From Vreelandella hamiltonii (GTDB taxonomy: Bacteria > Pseudomonadota > Gammaproteobacteria > Pseudomonadales > Halomonadaceae): DNA of 64,000 nt. Numbering within the stretch: the stretch's first letter is position 1; the number at the start of each line of letters is the position of its first letter. The notes under the pieces were generated by a model. It was not told where the DNA came from. It searched no databases and saw nothing but the letters and a program-made list of their open reading frames with translations. This document shows, piece after piece, positions 19,001-30,821 of the stretch. The position numbers and the translations under genes are program-made. The stretch spans positions 246,649 to 310,648 of the forward strand of contig NZ_BMXN01000002.1 in the NCBI RefSeq assembly GCF_014651775.1, in the 5' to 3' direction.

Positions 19001-19522
19001 GAAGCGCTGGAGACTCTGGAGCGCGCCATCAAGCGCATCGACCAGGAAACCCGGGTGCGCTTCAAGGAAACCTTCGAACAGGTCAATACCGGGCTGCAAA
19101 CCCTGTTCCCCCGAGTGTTCGGTGGCGGGGCTGCCTGGCTGACCCTGACAGGAGACGACCTGCTGGAAACCGGTGTGGCGATCATGGCACGCCCACCGGG
19201 CAAGAAGAACAGCACCATTCACCTGCTGTCCGGTGGCGAAAAAGCGCTCACGGCGCTGTCGCTGGTGTTTGCCATCTTCCAGCTCAACCCCGCGCCGTTC
19301 TGTATGCTCGACGAGGTAGACGCGCCGCTGGACGATGCCAACGTGGGGCGCTATGCCAAGCTGGTCAAGGAGATGTCGGAGAACGTCCAGTTCATCTACA
19401 TCACCCACAACAAGATTGCCATGGAAGCCGCCGAGCGCCTGATGGGGGTGACCATGCAGGAGCCCGGCGTCTCGCGGCTGGTGTCGGTGGGCATCGACGA
19501 AGCCGCCGCGCTGGTGGATTAG
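16025..19522 (+). CDS. smc: Chromosome segregation ATPase SMC
   Basis: A structural-maintenance-of-chromosomes ATPase that organises the nucleoid with ScpA/ScpB. The 1165-residue protein starts MRLTSIRLVGFKSFVDP, with Walker A GPNGCGKSN at about residues 32–40. Long Gln/Glu/Arg-rich coiled coils flank a hinge around residues 510–650. The C-terminal head carries the signature LLSGGEKAL and Walker B MLDEVDAPLDD. Many gammaproteobacteria use MukB instead; SMC suits a Pseudomonas/Halomonas-type genome and its usual partner is zipA downstream. Here the smc–zipA pair is interrupted by tarD and a LysR gene. Confidence 0.96.
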   Translation: MRLTSIRLVGFKSFVDPVTVPFDGNMTAIVGPNGCGKSNIIDAVRWVMGESSAKTLRGESMADVIFNGSTGRKPVGQASIELKFDNRDGGMGGVYAQYAEIAVKRLVTRDGQSNYFFNGQKCRRRDIADLFMGTGLGPRSYAIIGQGMISRLIEARPDDLRATLEEAAGISKYKERRRETENRMRRTQENLERLDDIRDELDKQLERLKRQAEAAKRYQELKQQEYRLKGELALLRGRTLRAEQSHQESRVRELEIAVEKDVFGVRQCETRLEQAREQHDELADVLDRHQQQFYETTTRIARLEQDQAHRRSREAQLANDIATARRDLDEQRQVSEGDQERLAVIDERFEELLPEHEALEEQLEMLEQTLADATPALEAAEQQWSDAENRWREASRDADRRQDQLRDLEQRIARLQAQGQRRRQQRGELADMAALRQEHAEHHARLAEADQRAATFQSQREQWQQRFSDAKAAYQQAQEARDQQRQALSQQQGELASLQALIDAALADHDPQSSEALAAHGLAEAPRLGEAIDVSAGWERVISWLLAPWLNARLVATQQLQALPEALATDWCLIDQALPAGLPNTGQRLHALVTGAGALSEWLASIHFVDSADDIEALLPSLAKGESVVSRDGVWRGRGWLHQQANGEGVDALLVTRRRFTELAEQRAQAEEALALLDAQCDTASEALDALEEQREQQAEQERDHASARQQLAIQEQRLAQRLEHLQGRAAELDDELAQLQEDEAELTLTLEEQRARWHTAMEQLEAASEARETSAEQRHQQREQRERLNQQHAPLKARQQALALERERLKAERDSLQAQQARSSDSEARLTLRIAELEESREMLVEPDELASEELEELLHQREQQERRLNETRQQAQALAEQLRNDELARQQHERNLEQSREQLQQRRMDVQALALKAATQDEQLAELGHNADELAETLPQDASEPTWQERLENTSEKIRRLGAINLAAIEEYDQQAERRNYLEAQHAELSEALETLERAIKRIDQETRVRFKETFEQVNTGLQTLFPRVFGGGAAWLTLTGDDLLETGVAIMARPPGKKNSTIHLLSGGEKALTALSLVFAIFQLNPAPFCMLDEVDAPLDDANVGRYAKLVKEMSENVQFIYITHNKIAMEAAERLMGVTMQEPGVSRLVSVGIDEAAALVD

Positions 19523-20688
19523 CCTTCGCCCAGCTCCCGCATCACCGCGTACAGCGCCGATTTCGCTTCGAAGCCCACGCCGGGAATGTCCGGTAACCCC
19601 ACGTAGCCATTCTCGACGCGAATGCCGTCGGCAAAGCCACCGAAGGGCTGGAAAACATCCGGGTAGGACTCGTTGCCTCCCAGGTGCAGCCCCGCCGCGA
19701 TATTCAGCGACATTTGGTGGCCACCGTGAGGCACCACGCGGCGTGAGGACCAGCCAAGCTCATCCATGACTTGCAGCGTGCGCATGTACTCCACCAGGCC
19801 ATAAGAAAGCGCGCAGTCGAACTGCACGAAATCTCGGTCTGGGCGCATGCCGCCATGACGGAGCAGGTTGCGCGCATCCTGATGGGAGAACAGGTTTTCG
19901 CCGGTGGCCATGGGCAGGCTGTAATGGTTGGCCAGTTCCGCCTGCAGCGCGTAATCCAGCGGGTCTCCGGCCTCTTCGTACCAGAACAGGCGGTAAGGCT
20001 TCATTGCCTCGGCGTAGGCAATGGCCGTTGGCTGGTCGAACCGCCCGTTGGCATCGACCGCCAAGCGGCTGCCATCGCCCACCACCTCCAGCACGGCCTC
20101 GATACGGCGCAGGTCTTCATCCAGAGAGGCCGCGCCAATTTTCATCTTCACTACCTCGTAACCGCGGTCCAGGTAGCTACGCATCTCGTCTTGCAGCTTG
20201 GAATGGTCTTTGCCGGGGTAGTAATAGCCTCCTGCCGCATAGACCCACACCTTGTCGTCGGCCTGCCCGCCGCGATACCGGTCGGCCAGCAGGCGATACA
20301 GCGGCTTGCCCTCGATTTTCGCGACGGCATCCCAGATGGCCATGTCGATCGTGCCTACCGCCACGGAACGCTCGCCGTGGCCGCCTGGCTTCTCGTTGGT
20401 CATCAAGGTTTTCCAGATCGCGAACGGGTCCAGGTTGTCGTTCGCATGGTCGATCAGGCTGTTCGGGTCGGCCTCCTTGATGCGATCCAGGAAACGGTCG
20501 CGCATCAGAGCACCCTGGCCATAGCGTCCGTTGGAGTTGAATCCGTAGCCAATCACAGGCTTACCGTCACGGATGACGTCGGTGACGACTGCCACCACCG
20601 AACAGGTCATCTTGGAAAAGTCGATGTACGCATTGGCGATGGGGGAGGCGATAGAGACGGTTTTCTCACGAATTTCCAGAATACGCAT
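19519..20688 (-). CDS. tarD: D(-)-tartrate dehydratase (enolase superfamily)
   Basis: A mandelate-racemase-type enzyme that dehydrates D-tartrate to oxaloacetate. The 389-residue protein closely follows the Bradyrhizobium TarD pattern: NAYIDFSKMT and GYGFNSNGRYGQG in the capping domain, the Lys of VKMKIG, metal ligands in VDANGRF, WYEEAGDP and ATGENLFSHQD, and the catalytic His in PHGGHQMSLN. The ATG at 20688 has GAGGAG six bases upstream. It converges on smc with overlapping stop codons. The divergent LysR gene is the likely regulator, and oadGAB elsewhere in the window could use the oxaloacetate produced (inference). Confidence 0.88.
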   Translation of the reverse strand: MRILEIREKTVSIASPIANAYIDFSKMTCSVVAVVTDVIRDGKPVIGYGFNSNGRYGQGALMRDRFLDRIKEADPNSLIDHANDNLDPFAIWKTLMTNEKPGGHGERSVAVGTIDMAIWDAVAKIEGKPLYRLLADRYRGGQADDKVWVYAAGGYYYPGKDHSKLQDEMRSYLDRGYEVVKMKIGAASLDEDLRRIEAVLEVVGDGSRLAVDANGRFDQPTAIAYAEAMKPYRLFWYEEAGDPLDYALQAELANHYSLPMATGENLFSHQDARNLLRHGGMRPDRDFVQFDCALSYGLVEYMRTLQVMDELGWSSRRVVPHGGHQMSLNIAAGLHLGGNESYPDVFQPFGGFADGIRVENGYVGLPDIPGVGFEAKSALYAVMRELGEG

Positions 20689-20790
20689 GGCAGGCTCCTC
20701 AAACAGTGGTCGCATCACCATAGGGGGTGACAGTGGCGGCTGACTAATGCTATTAGTCAGCTACCCCATGCTGAAATGGCATTGCCCGCG

Positions 20791-21699
20791 ATGGAACTGA
20801 ACTGGTTGGAAGACTTCAATGCCCTGGCCGAACACGGCAGTTTCATCCGTGCCGCCCAGGCGCGCCATGTGACGCAACCCGCGTTCAGCCGTCGAATCAG
20901 AGCGCTGGAGCAGTGGATGGGGGTGGCCCTTTTCGTGCGCACGCCCCAAGGCACCACGTTGACCGAGGCGGGCCAGCATATTCAGGCCAGTGTCATCGAT
21001 TCCACAGGGCGACTCTATCGTTTACGCAGTGAAGCCCAGGAAGTTGCCCAGCGTGCAACGGCGGCGCTCCAGTTTGCGGCCACTCATTCACTCTCGTTTA
21101 CTTTCTTTCCGCGCTGGATACGCCAACAGGAGCAAAGTGCCGCGCTGCATGCCGTACAACTTCACTCCGATACCATGGCCAACTGCGAGCAGCTCTTACT
21201 GCGCGGAACGGCACAGTTTTTATTGAGCCATCGAGACCCCGCCGTCGACTCGCCTCTGGAAGCGGAGCACTTCGAGAGTCTCACCGTCGGTCAGGATCGA
21301 TTGATTCCTCTGGTGGGGCGCGAGCTGGGGCTTGGCGCGGCTTCCTCTTTTTTTCCTTATTTAGCGTACACTGACGCCTCGGGGCTAGGGCGCATCTTGC
21401 GCCATCGTCTGGGTCAGCGGCAGCCAGCCACACTCTCTTCCCAGGCCCATTTCAGCAGCCATCTGGCCGCCGTGCTGATGTCCATGGCCATCGAGAACAA
21501 GGGGTTGGCCTGGCTGCCTGAAAGTCTTTCCGAACAAGAAGTTGCGGAAGGGCGCCTGGTGCGCGCGCTGCCCCCGGAGTGGGACGTGCCGGTGGCCATT
21601 CAGCTGACACGGCCACGCCAATTGGCCAGCCCCTTCGCCAGCGCGTTTTGGCAAACGCTGGTGGCTACTCAGAGAGGTCAGAAAGTGATCACTCGATAG
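20791..21699 (+). CDS. LysR-type regulator, probable regulator of tarD
   Basis: A LysR-family transcription factor of about 302 residues with an N-terminal winged helix (MELNWLEDFNALAEHGSF, RAAQARHVTQPAFSRRIRALEQ) and a substrate-binding domain. An ATG 15 bases upstream (20776) is an alternative start; neither has a strong ribosome site. It is divergent from the tartrate dehydratase gene with about 100 bases between, the normal geometry for a LysR regulator and its target. The effector is unknown; a tartrate-like acid would be a reasonable guess. Confidence 0.85.
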   Translation: MELNWLEDFNALAEHGSFIRAAQARHVTQPAFSRRIRALEQWMGVALFVRTPQGTTLTEAGQHIQASVIDSTGRLYRLRSEAQEVAQRATAALQFAATHSLSFTFFPRWIRQQEQSAALHAVQLHSDTMANCEQLLLRGTAQFLLSHRDPAVDSPLEAEHFESLTVGQDRLIPLVGRELGLGAASSFFPYLAYTDASGLGRILRHRLGQRQPATLSSQAHFSSHLAAVLMSMAIENKGLAWLPESLSEQEVAEGRLVRALPPEWDVPVAIQLTRPRQLASPFASAFWQTLVATQRGQKVITR

Positions 21700-21911
21700 C
21701 GGCACTTTATGGGCTTGATAAGGTCTTTAGATTGGCCTAAAAAGCGTATATGCAAGTTTAAAAGTGCAAATGCCTGCAAAAAGTGGCCCTTTTTGTAATA
21801 ATCGCGCTATGCTTGGCACTAAACGTATCTTGATAAGAAGGTCCCCCATATTTGGGTGCCGCGCACGCGCTGCATCTGGTAACCGGTTAGTTGACCCATG
21901 GAATGCTCGAC

Positions 21912-24047
21912 ATGGAATTAAGAGAGTGGTTAATCATTCTAGGACTGGCTCTGGTGTCGCTCATCGTCGTTGATGGTGCGCGAAGGCTTCAGCGTCAACG
22001 TCGTGTCCCGCAGCTGGATCAGGCTGGCAAGGATCTGCCCGCCGTCAAGCCGGAAGAGTTGAGTGACGAGGCCAAGGAAGCGGAAATCAACTGGGAACTG
22101 CCCAATGGCGGTGCTCGGGTCGTCAAACCCGCCGATTACAGTGGCCTGGGCCAAAAGCCCAAGTTGAAGCGTCAGGACCACCCCGGGCCTTCCAAAGTCC
22201 TTTCTGACTTCCGCCGCTCGTTTGCTCAATCCGTGACCGCAAACGCCAAGTCGTTTACTTCGAAGTCTTCCAAACCTGCCGTGGCCCAGTCGGCAGCAGC
22301 GAACGGTGAGACCGCCAAGCGCAGCGAGCCCCCGAAGGCGGCTCCATCACGTGCCGAACCGTCGATGTCCCCGTCGCCCGTCTCAACTCCTGTTGCACAC
22401 AGTGCCGTGCCCGAGGCAGCGTCCGCTGCTTCCCGAGAAGCCGCCCATAGCGAGCCTCGCCGTGAGCCCAGCCTGTTCGCGGGTGAGCCGGCGTCTCAGC
22501 ATGAAGCTGTAGCTCCAGAAGCCACTGTTTCAACTGTTTCAGAAGCCAATGCTCCAGAAGCCATCGCTTCAAAAGCCATTGCTTCAGAAAGCACCGTCTC
22601 AGAAGCCAAGACTCCAGAATCTCTGGTGTCAGAAGAAACTGCAGCCCCAGAAGCTGTGGCTCCTGAAGCTATCGCCGTGGCGTCTGCTGCTCCGGTTCCC
22701 GTCGAGTCAGCCATCCAGCAGCAGCCTTCTCCAGAAACGGCTGCTCCTACGGTATCCGAGCCTGCGGTTGAGCCCGTATCCACCGCAGCGGCTGCTGAAG
22801 ACGACCACAAAGCCACGGCGGCCGCTGCCGCTGAGAGCGTCGAGCCTGTTCTGTCCGCCACGGACACGCCGGAAAGCACGCCGCTGAGCGCCGTAGAGCC
22901 GGAACCCGATGCCGAGCCGGTGCTGCGCGCCGAGCCGAAAGATGCCGTCTTTGCCAAGTCCTCCGAGACGCCCAGGCGTCGGCAGCTGCGTTCGGATATC
23001 GCAGGCGACGTGGACGAGCTGGATGACGACGAGGTAGACCGCTACCGCCTGGTCGACTTCGAAGGTATTGGCCGCTCCTTCAAGCGCCGTATCATCGAAC
23101 GCCGCAAACAGAAAGCGATCAAGAAAGCCGAAAAAGCCAAGCGTGCCGAAGCGCTGGCCAAGCAGAAAGCCGAGCGCAAAGCCCTGGAGGCCGAGCAGCG
23201 CCGCGTGGCCAAGGAAGCGGCAGAAGCAGAGAAAGCGCGCATTGCTCAGGAAAAAGCCCAGGCTCGCGAGCTGGCGGCGACGGACGCTGCTGCCAAACGC
23301 ACCTCGCGTGGCAAGGCCCCGGCGCTGGACAGCTACGATGACGCCGACCGCTACGCAGCCCCCGCCGCTGCCCGCGGTGCCTATGACGATGCTGCTTCCC
23401 ATCATGATGACCGCTATGCGGCTTATGATGCGGGTCGCACCGATGCTGCCGACTACGATGATGCCTACGCAGAATTCGATGGTGCCTATGAAGAGCCTGC
23501 CTATGAGGCACGCGAAAGCGTGGTACGCGCTCATCCGACGCTGGAGAAAGCGCTGCGCCACGACGTCAACGGCGAACACGCACGAGAAACCCTGGCCGAT
23601 GCCGAAGAGATGATCGTCATCAGCGTGCTGTCTCGCGACCCGGAAGGGTTCGACGGCAGCAAGCTTCTGGAACTGATGATGGCGTGTGGCCTGCGTTACA
23701 GCCGTACCATGGGTGTCTTCCACCGGTTCGAAACCGAAAGCGCCGAGAGCGAGCTGCAGTTCTCCATGGTGAACGTGCTGAAGCCCGGCACTTTCCCCAT
23801 CGAAGAGATGGACGAGTTCGTCACCCCTGGCATCACCTTCCTGATGCCGCTGCCCGGCGCGCTGGATAGTGCGGCTGCCTTCGAGGCCATGGTGGAAACC
23901 GCCATGGTGGTGGTGCGCCACATGGGCGGCGAATTGAAAGACGAGAACCGTAGCGTCATGACGGCGCAAACCATCGAGTTTGCCCGCCAGCGGGTGCGCG
24001 AGTTCGAGCGTCGTCATCGACTGCATCGCCAGTTGCAGGCACGCTAA
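21912..24047 (+). CDS. zipA: Cell division protein ZipA, greatly extended linker
   Basis: A membrane anchor of the FtsZ ring. The N terminus (MELREWLIILGLALVSLIVV) is the usual ZipA transmembrane segment followed by the basic RRLQRQRR stretch. The C-terminal 140 residues (from about 570, VISVLSRDPEGFDGSKLLEL) form the FtsZ-binding ZipA_C domain. Between them lie nearly 500 residues of linker: a Pro/Ala/Glu/Ser-rich part with many imperfect APEA/SEA repeats (about 100–320), a Lys/Ala/Glu/Arg coiled coil (about 390–470) and an Asp/Tyr/Ala-rich stretch (about 475–545). E. coli ZipA is 328 residues, so the 711-residue product is more than twice that size. In-frame ATGs at 21891 and 21903 are alternative starts. 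Confidence 0.93.
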   Translation: MELREWLIILGLALVSLIVVDGARRLQRQRRVPQLDQAGKDLPAVKPEELSDEAKEAEINWELPNGGARVVKPADYSGLGQKPKLKRQDHPGPSKVLSDFRRSFAQSVTANAKSFTSKSSKPAVAQSAAANGETAKRSEPPKAAPSRAEPSMSPSPVSTPVAHSAVPEAASAASREAAHSEPRREPSLFAGEPASQHEAVAPEATVSTVSEANAPEAIASKAIASESTVSEAKTPESLVSEETAAPEAVAPEAIAVASAAPVPVESAIQQQPSPETAAPTVSEPAVEPVSTAAAAEDDHKATAAAAAESVEPVLSATDTPESTPLSAVEPEPDAEPVLRAEPKDAVFAKSSETPRRRQLRSDIAGDVDELDDDEVDRYRLVDFEGIGRSFKRRIIERRKQKAIKKAEKAKRAEALAKQKAERKALEAEQRRVAKEAAEAEKARIAQEKAQARELAATDAAAKRTSRGKAPALDSYDDADRYAAPAAARGAYDDAASHHDDRYAAYDAGRTDAADYDDAYAEFDGAYEEPAYEARESVVRAHPTLEKALRHDVNGEHARETLADAEEMIVISVLSRDPEGFDGSKLLELMMACGLRYSRTMGVFHRFETESAESELQFSMVNVLKPGTFPIEEMDEFVTPGITFLMPLPGALDSAAAFEAMVETAMVVVRHMGGELKDENRSVMTAQTIEFARQRVREFERRHRLHRQLQAR
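22500..22700. repeat. Imperfect coding repeat inside zipA
   Basis: Irregular copies of a GCTCCAGAAGCC-like unit encode (A/S)PEA, SEA and similar steps in the ZipA linker. The stretch uses CCA, TCA and ACT codons more freely than the surrounding GC-rich coding sequence, which suggests expansion of a short repeat. Confidence 0.65.
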
Positions 24048-24064
24048 ACGTTTCTGTCATGCCC

Positions 24065-24098
24065 ACACCCGCCTTCTACCCGAAGGCGGGTGTTTTTG
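24065..24098 (+). terminator. Terminator after zipA
   Basis: CACCCGCCTTC pairs with GAAGGCGGGTG around a four-base loop and is followed by TTTTTG. It lies about 18 bases after the zipA stop. Confidence 0.85.
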
Positions 24099-24130
24099 TT
24101 ATTGCCGTTTCGATTGCTGCGCGTTTTTAA

Positions 24131-26486
<2,356 letters not shown>

Positions 26487-26493
<7 letters not shown>

Positions 26494-28457
26494 GCGCGGA
26501 TCAGCGCACTGATCAGGCGCCTTCCCGGGTGCAGGTGGTCCACCAGCGGCTGCTCCAGGGGGAGCGGCTCATCGCACAGGCTGGAAGCCAGCACTTCGGC
26601 GCACAGCGGCGCGCTGGCCAGCCCACGAGAGCCGTGGGCAGTGGAGATCCACAGCCCGCCATGGTGTTGGCCTGGGGTCTCTGGCACCTTCGAGGCATCC
26701 TTGGCCAGCGCCGCGTAGGCCGTGCGCCACGCCGCCGCGTCGGGCACTGGCCCGGCATAGGGTGTCTTGTCGGGGCTGGCGGCGCGCAAGGCGGCTCGGC
26801 CCGTCAAGGTGCTGGGCGTCAGCGGCCCTGTGGCGGCCTCCAGCGCCGCGACCCAGTCAGGCAAGGCCTGGCGCAGCTCGTCGATATTGCGCTGATGGTC
26901 TGCGTCGGCGGTGTGGGTAGTGGCATCGTTGGGCACGAAGCTGGCGCCGAAGGTGAGCACGCCCTCCAGCGGCGGCGAGACATAGCCCCCCGCACACACC
27001 ACGCGCTGAGGAGCCGCCGTGCCCTCCGGCAGCGGTAGCTCGCTCACCTGGCCGCGCACCTGCTGCAGCGGCAGCTCCGCCGTCTGGGCGAAACCGTTGG
27101 CCAATGACGCCGTGGCAATCACCACCTGGTCGGTGGCCAGGGTGTCGCCGTTGGCCAGGGTGATCTGCCAGCCCGCTGGCGTGGCGTGCAGCGCCGTGGC
27201 TTCCCCGTGGCGCAGGGTAATGCCGGGGTGTTGCAGCAGTTGCTCGCACAGCCGTTTGGGCTGTACCCATCCCGCCTGTGGGTAAAAAAGGCCCTGTGCC
27301 GCTGCCGTGGGCACTCCGGCCAGCGCGTCGGGGGCCTCGCTGGCCGCGACCAGCGTTTCAGGCAGCGGGTGGTGGGCCATGAAGCGCTGCTGGCGGCTCG
27401 CCTCTTTCTCGCTCAAGGCCAGCTGCACTACGCCGCAGGGCTGCCAGAGCGGCGGCTGCTGTGGCCCCGCGGCCGCGAGTTGGCCCAGCCAGCGCTGGCT
27501 GTAGAGCAGCCCCGCCAGGTAGAAGCGGCTCTGCAGGTTGGTTTCCACCGCAAGCTTCACGTACAGCGCCCCCTGCCGATTACCCGACCCGCCCGCGCCG
27601 GGCTGCTCACGCTCCAGCACCGTTACCTGGCGGCCGCGCCGTGCCAGGGCGGCCGCCACGCTGCTCCCGGCCATGCCTGCGCCAATCACCACGATGTGCT
27701 GTGAGCGAAGGGTGGGCGGTGGCGTAAACCACGGCGTCCGCTGGCGGCGGTTGTCCACAGGCGGTGTGGCAATACTGCCGGCCAGCATTTCCCGCTTTCG
27801 ACCGAAGCCAGGCACCTTCTGCCAGGCGAAGCCTGCGGCTTTCAGGCCGCGCTTGACGATCCCCGCGCAGGTGAAGGTGGCAAAGGTGGCTCCGGGCCGC
27901 GAACGGGCCGCCATGGCAGCAAACAGCTCGGGCTGCCACATCTCCGGGTTTTTGGAAGGGGCAAAGCCATCCAGGAACCAGGCATCCACCTGGCCTTGCA
28001 AGGCTTCCAGTCGTTCGGTGGTGTCGCCAAAGTGCAGGTCCAGGGTGACGCGTTCGCTCAGGTGCAAACGGTGAACGCCGCTGACGGGATCGGGCCACAG
28101 GGCGCAGAGCGCCTGTGAATAACTGGCCAACGATGGCCAGGCGCTCAGGGCACGCGCCAGGGCAGTGTGGCCTAACGGGAATTTTTCGGTAGAGAGCAGG
28201 TGCAGCCGTGCCCCTGGCGGGGCGTGGCGTTCGAAGCAGGCCCAGGCACACAGCATGTTCAGCCCGGTGCCAAAGCCGGTTTCTCCAATCACGAATGCTC
28301 GGGGTGCCTGCCACTCGGCAAACCGCTGGGGCAGGTGGTTGGCCGCCAGAAAGACGTGTTCGGTTTCCGCGCGACCGTCCTCCCGGGAAAAATAGACGTC
28401 ACCGAAGGCATCGGAGTGCGGGGCATCGTCGCTCCAGGAGAGCGTCGGGGCGGTCAT
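26487..28457 (-). CDS. mnmC: tRNA mnm5s2U34 bifunctional modification enzyme MnmC
   Basis: Completes wobble uridine 34 modification. The C-terminal FAD domain removes carboxymethyl to give nm5, and the N-terminal SAM domain methylates it to mnm5. The methyltransferase part has DVYFSREDG, GETGFGTGLN and the WFLDGFAPSKNPEMW segment. The oxidoreductase part starts with the FAD motif VIGAGMAGSSVAAALARRG near residue 265 and ends ISTAHGSRGLASAPL. The ATG at 28457 gives 656 residues; a TTG at 28538 would add 27. Both domains are intact. Confidence 0.94.
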
Positions 28458-28598
28458 GGCCGCCAGCGGGGGCAGGTCAGTGGGGCGCTGGGTCACGCGA
28501 ATATCCGTGGTGGTCGAAGGGTGAACGAAGGTGGTCAAAAAATGATCAATTTGTTCAGCAGGGCGCTATCTCTGGCTTATAGAAAAGCGTCCGCCGTG

Positions 28599-28631
28599 TT
28601 TTCACAGAGTTTTCCACAGGCTCTGTGAAAA
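28599..28631. terminator. Bidirectional hairpin upstream of mnmC
   Basis: A perfect 11-bp inverted repeat, TTTTCACAGAG and CTCTGTGAAAA, around an 11-base loop, with A/T-rich ends on both sides. It would end yciI transcription on the minus strand before mnmC. Confidence 0.6.
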
Positions 28632-28664
28632 AGCAGGCGGACCCTCCACAGTCGCCCTTGTGGG

Positions 28665-28964
28665 TCAAGGCAAAACTTTCTTGAACGGCTTAACAATTAC
28701 CTTGGCATAGACCCCGGCAATGATGTATGGATCGGCGTCCGCCCAGGCCTTGGCCGCTTCCAGGCTGTCGAATTCGGCCACTACAAGGCTGCCGCTAAAG
28801 CCCGCTTCGCCGGGGTTGTCGGTGTCGATGGCCGGGTGGGGGCCAGCCAATACCAGACGGCCTTCGTCACGCAGCGCTTCCAGCCGTGCCAGATGGTCCG
28901 GGCGGGCGGCCAGTCGGCGCTCCAGGCTATTGGCCACATCTTCACTGATAATTGCATACAGCAT
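28665..28964 (-). CDS. YciI-like protein
   Basis: A 99-residue protein of the YciI/DUF1330-like dimeric ferredoxin-fold group. It starts [10 protein letters not shown], has the conserved [27 protein letters not shown] stretch and the [22 protein letters not shown] end typical of YciI. The family has no firm enzymatic role assigned. The start follows AAGGAG by eight bases, so the longer upstream reading frame is rejected. Confidence 0.88.
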   Translation of the reverse strand: MLYAIISEDVANSLERRLAARPDHLARLEALRDEGRLVLAGPHPAIDTDNPGEAGFSGSLVVAEFDSLEAAKAWADADPYIIAGVYAKVIVKPFKKVLP

Positions 28965-29103
28965 GGGGATAACTCCTTGAAGGCAGTGCGGTTGGGGAAG
29001 CCTTGCAATCGCTCCCGGCATTGACCGCGTGCTGGTTAACGCGCACCATGGCGAGCTGTTGTTGTACCACACGCCTATTCTGACAAACTCGCCACACGGC
29101 GTC

Positions 29104-30048
29104 ATGCTAATGCCACGACTTCCTGAAGCTTTTCCCCCTGCACTGCCCCGTGTGTTCGATGCCGATCAGCGCTACCCGGTCGATTTGCACATGCACTCTA
29201 CCGCCTCGGATGGGTCGCTGCCGCCTGACGAGCTGGTGGCGCTGTGCGCCGCCCGAGGCATGACGCACATTGCCCTCACCGACCACGACACCATGGATGG
29301 CACGGCAGAAGCCAGCCTGGCCGCCGAGCAAGCGGGCCTGTGCCTGGTGCCCGGCTGCGAGTTATCCACGCGCTGGCAGGGCATCAATATTCACGTGGTG
29401 GCGTTGATGCCGGGCGGCCTGCAGGGAGCGCTGGTGGAGGGCCTGGAGCAGCAGCGCCAGGCGCGTATCCAGCGGGCTGAAGTGATAGCCGAGCGGCTGG
29501 AGAAAATGGGCCTGCCCGATGCGTTGGCCAAGGCCCGCGCCCAGGCCGGCAGCGACCGCCCGCTGGGGCGCCCGGATTTTGCCCGTGCCTTGGTGGCGGA
29601 AGGCGTGGTGGCCGACTGGGCCGGAGCCTTCAAGCGCTACCTGGGCAGCGGCAAGAAGGGCGATGTGAAAGCCCACTGGCCCGAGATTGCCGATGCCGTG
29701 GGCTGGGTGGTGGCGTCCGGCGGCGTCGCGGTGCTGGCCCACCCGCTGCGCTACGGGCTGACCCGGCGCAAGCGCGGCCTGTTGCTGGATGCTTTCACCG
29801 CCGCAGGGGGCGAGGCGGTCGAGCTGGTCAGCGGCCAGCAAAACCCGGACAGCACCCGTGACCTGGCGCGTCAGCTGGTGGAGCGCTCGCTGTACGCCTC
29901 GCTGGGCAGCGATTTTCATTTTCCCGGCAGCCACGCCGCCCCCGGCAGCATGAGCGTGGTGCCACGTACCGCCGCGCCGCCCATCTGGGAACACCCCCGG
30001 CTGGCGCACATGCGCGATGCCGCGCCGGGCATGCTGGCGGCTGGGTGA
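29104..30048 (+). CDS. rnm: PHP-domain 5'-3' exonuclease, RNase AM type
   Basis: A PHP phosphoesterase of the YciV/TrpH group. E. coli YciV (RNase AM) trims short 5' extensions of 23S, 16S and 5S rRNA and degrades pAp-like substrates. About 314 residues. Metal-ligand motifs are all present: [42 protein letters not shown] and GSDFHFPG. Starts at 29104 or 29110 are equally likely. YciI, this gene and YciO lie near one another, as they do around trp genes in E. coli, which supports the assignment. Confidence 0.88.
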   Translation: MLMPRLPEAFPPALPRVFDADQRYPVDLHMHSTASDGSLPPDELVALCAARGMTHIALTDHDTMDGTAEASLAAEQAGLCLVPGCELSTRWQGINIHVVALMPGGLQGALVEGLEQQRQARIQRAEVIAERLEKMGLPDALAKARAQAGSDRPLGRPDFARALVAEGVVADWAGAFKRYLGSGKKGDVKAHWPEIADAVGWVVASGGVAVLAHPLRYGLTRRKRGLLLDAFTAAGGEAVELVSGQQNPDSTRDLARQLVERSLYASLGSDFHFPGSHAAPGSMSVVPRTAAPPIWEHPRLAHMRDAAPGMLAAG

Positions 30049-30129
30049 TCACGCGCCGTATCGGCTAAGCTGTAGGTATCGCGCCAACGAATGTGCAACG
30101 AACGGACCGCCGAACGGCAGGAGCAAGCG

Positions 30130-30750
30130 ATGAGCCAATATTTCCAGATTCACCCCGAGAACCCGCAAAAACGGCTGATCGATCAGGCCACCGAGATCAT
30201 TCGCAAAGGGGGCGTGGTGGCGTACCCCACGGATTCCGGCTATGCGCTGGGCTGCCACCTGGGCGAAAAGAAGGCCATCGAGAAGATCAAATGGCTGCGC
30301 TCGCTGGACGACAAGCACAACTTTACCCTAATGTGTTCGGACCTTTCCGAGATCGGTACCTACGCCAAGGTAGACAACGCCGTGTTCCGGCTGCTGAAAG
30401 CCCACACGCCGGGGCCTTACACCTACATTCTGGATGCCACCACGGAAGTGCCGCGCCTGCTGCTGCACCCCAAGCGCCGCTCGATAGGCGTACGCGTGCC
30501 GGACCACCGGATTACCCACGCCTTGCTTGAAGCGCTGGGTGAGCCGCTGATGAGCGTGACGCTGATTCCGGTGGGGGAAACGCTGCCCATGAGCGACCCG
30601 GAAGAGATCCGCGAGCGCTTTGGGGCGCATCTGGATCTGATCATCGACGGCGGCGCTTGCCACCTGGACCCGACCAGCGTCATCGACCTGCGCGAACTGC
30701 CGCCGACCATCGTGCGGGAAGGGCGCGGCGACACCACGCCTTTCCAGTAG
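30130..30750 (+). CDS. yciO: YciO, Sua5/YrdC family protein
   Basis: A 206-residue protein of the YrdC/Sua5 dsRNA-binding fold, which in the paralogue TsaC makes threonylcarbamoyl-AMP for t6A. It has KGGVVAYPTDSGYALGC, the KKAIEKIKWLR stretch, HTPGPYTYIL and VPDHRITHALLEALGEPLMS. YciO differs from TsaC in lacking some of the KRxxxxxx motif and its role is less certain. The ATG at 30130 follows AGGAG; the upstream extension from 30091 is rejected. Confidence 0.9.
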   Translation: MSQYFQIHPENPQKRLIDQATEIIRKGGVVAYPTDSGYALGCHLGEKKAIEKIKWLRSLDDKHNFTLMCSDLSEIGTYAKVDNAVFRLLKAHTPGPYTYILDATTEVPRLLLHPKRRSIGVRVPDHRITHALLEALGEPLMSVTLIPVGETLPMSDPEEIRERFGAHLDLIIDGGACHLDPTSVIDLRELPPTIVREGRGDTTPFQ

Positions 30751-30821
30751 CGTTTCACTCGTTCTCTTTCACAAGCCCTTTTTCCAGCTGGCCATGACGC
30801 CAGCGCTTCCCGGCGCTGGCG

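Noticed and set aside
28609..28619. Possible DnaA box (TTTTCCACA)
   Set aside because: One isolated near-match inside the loop of a terminator hairpin, with no origin genes nearby.
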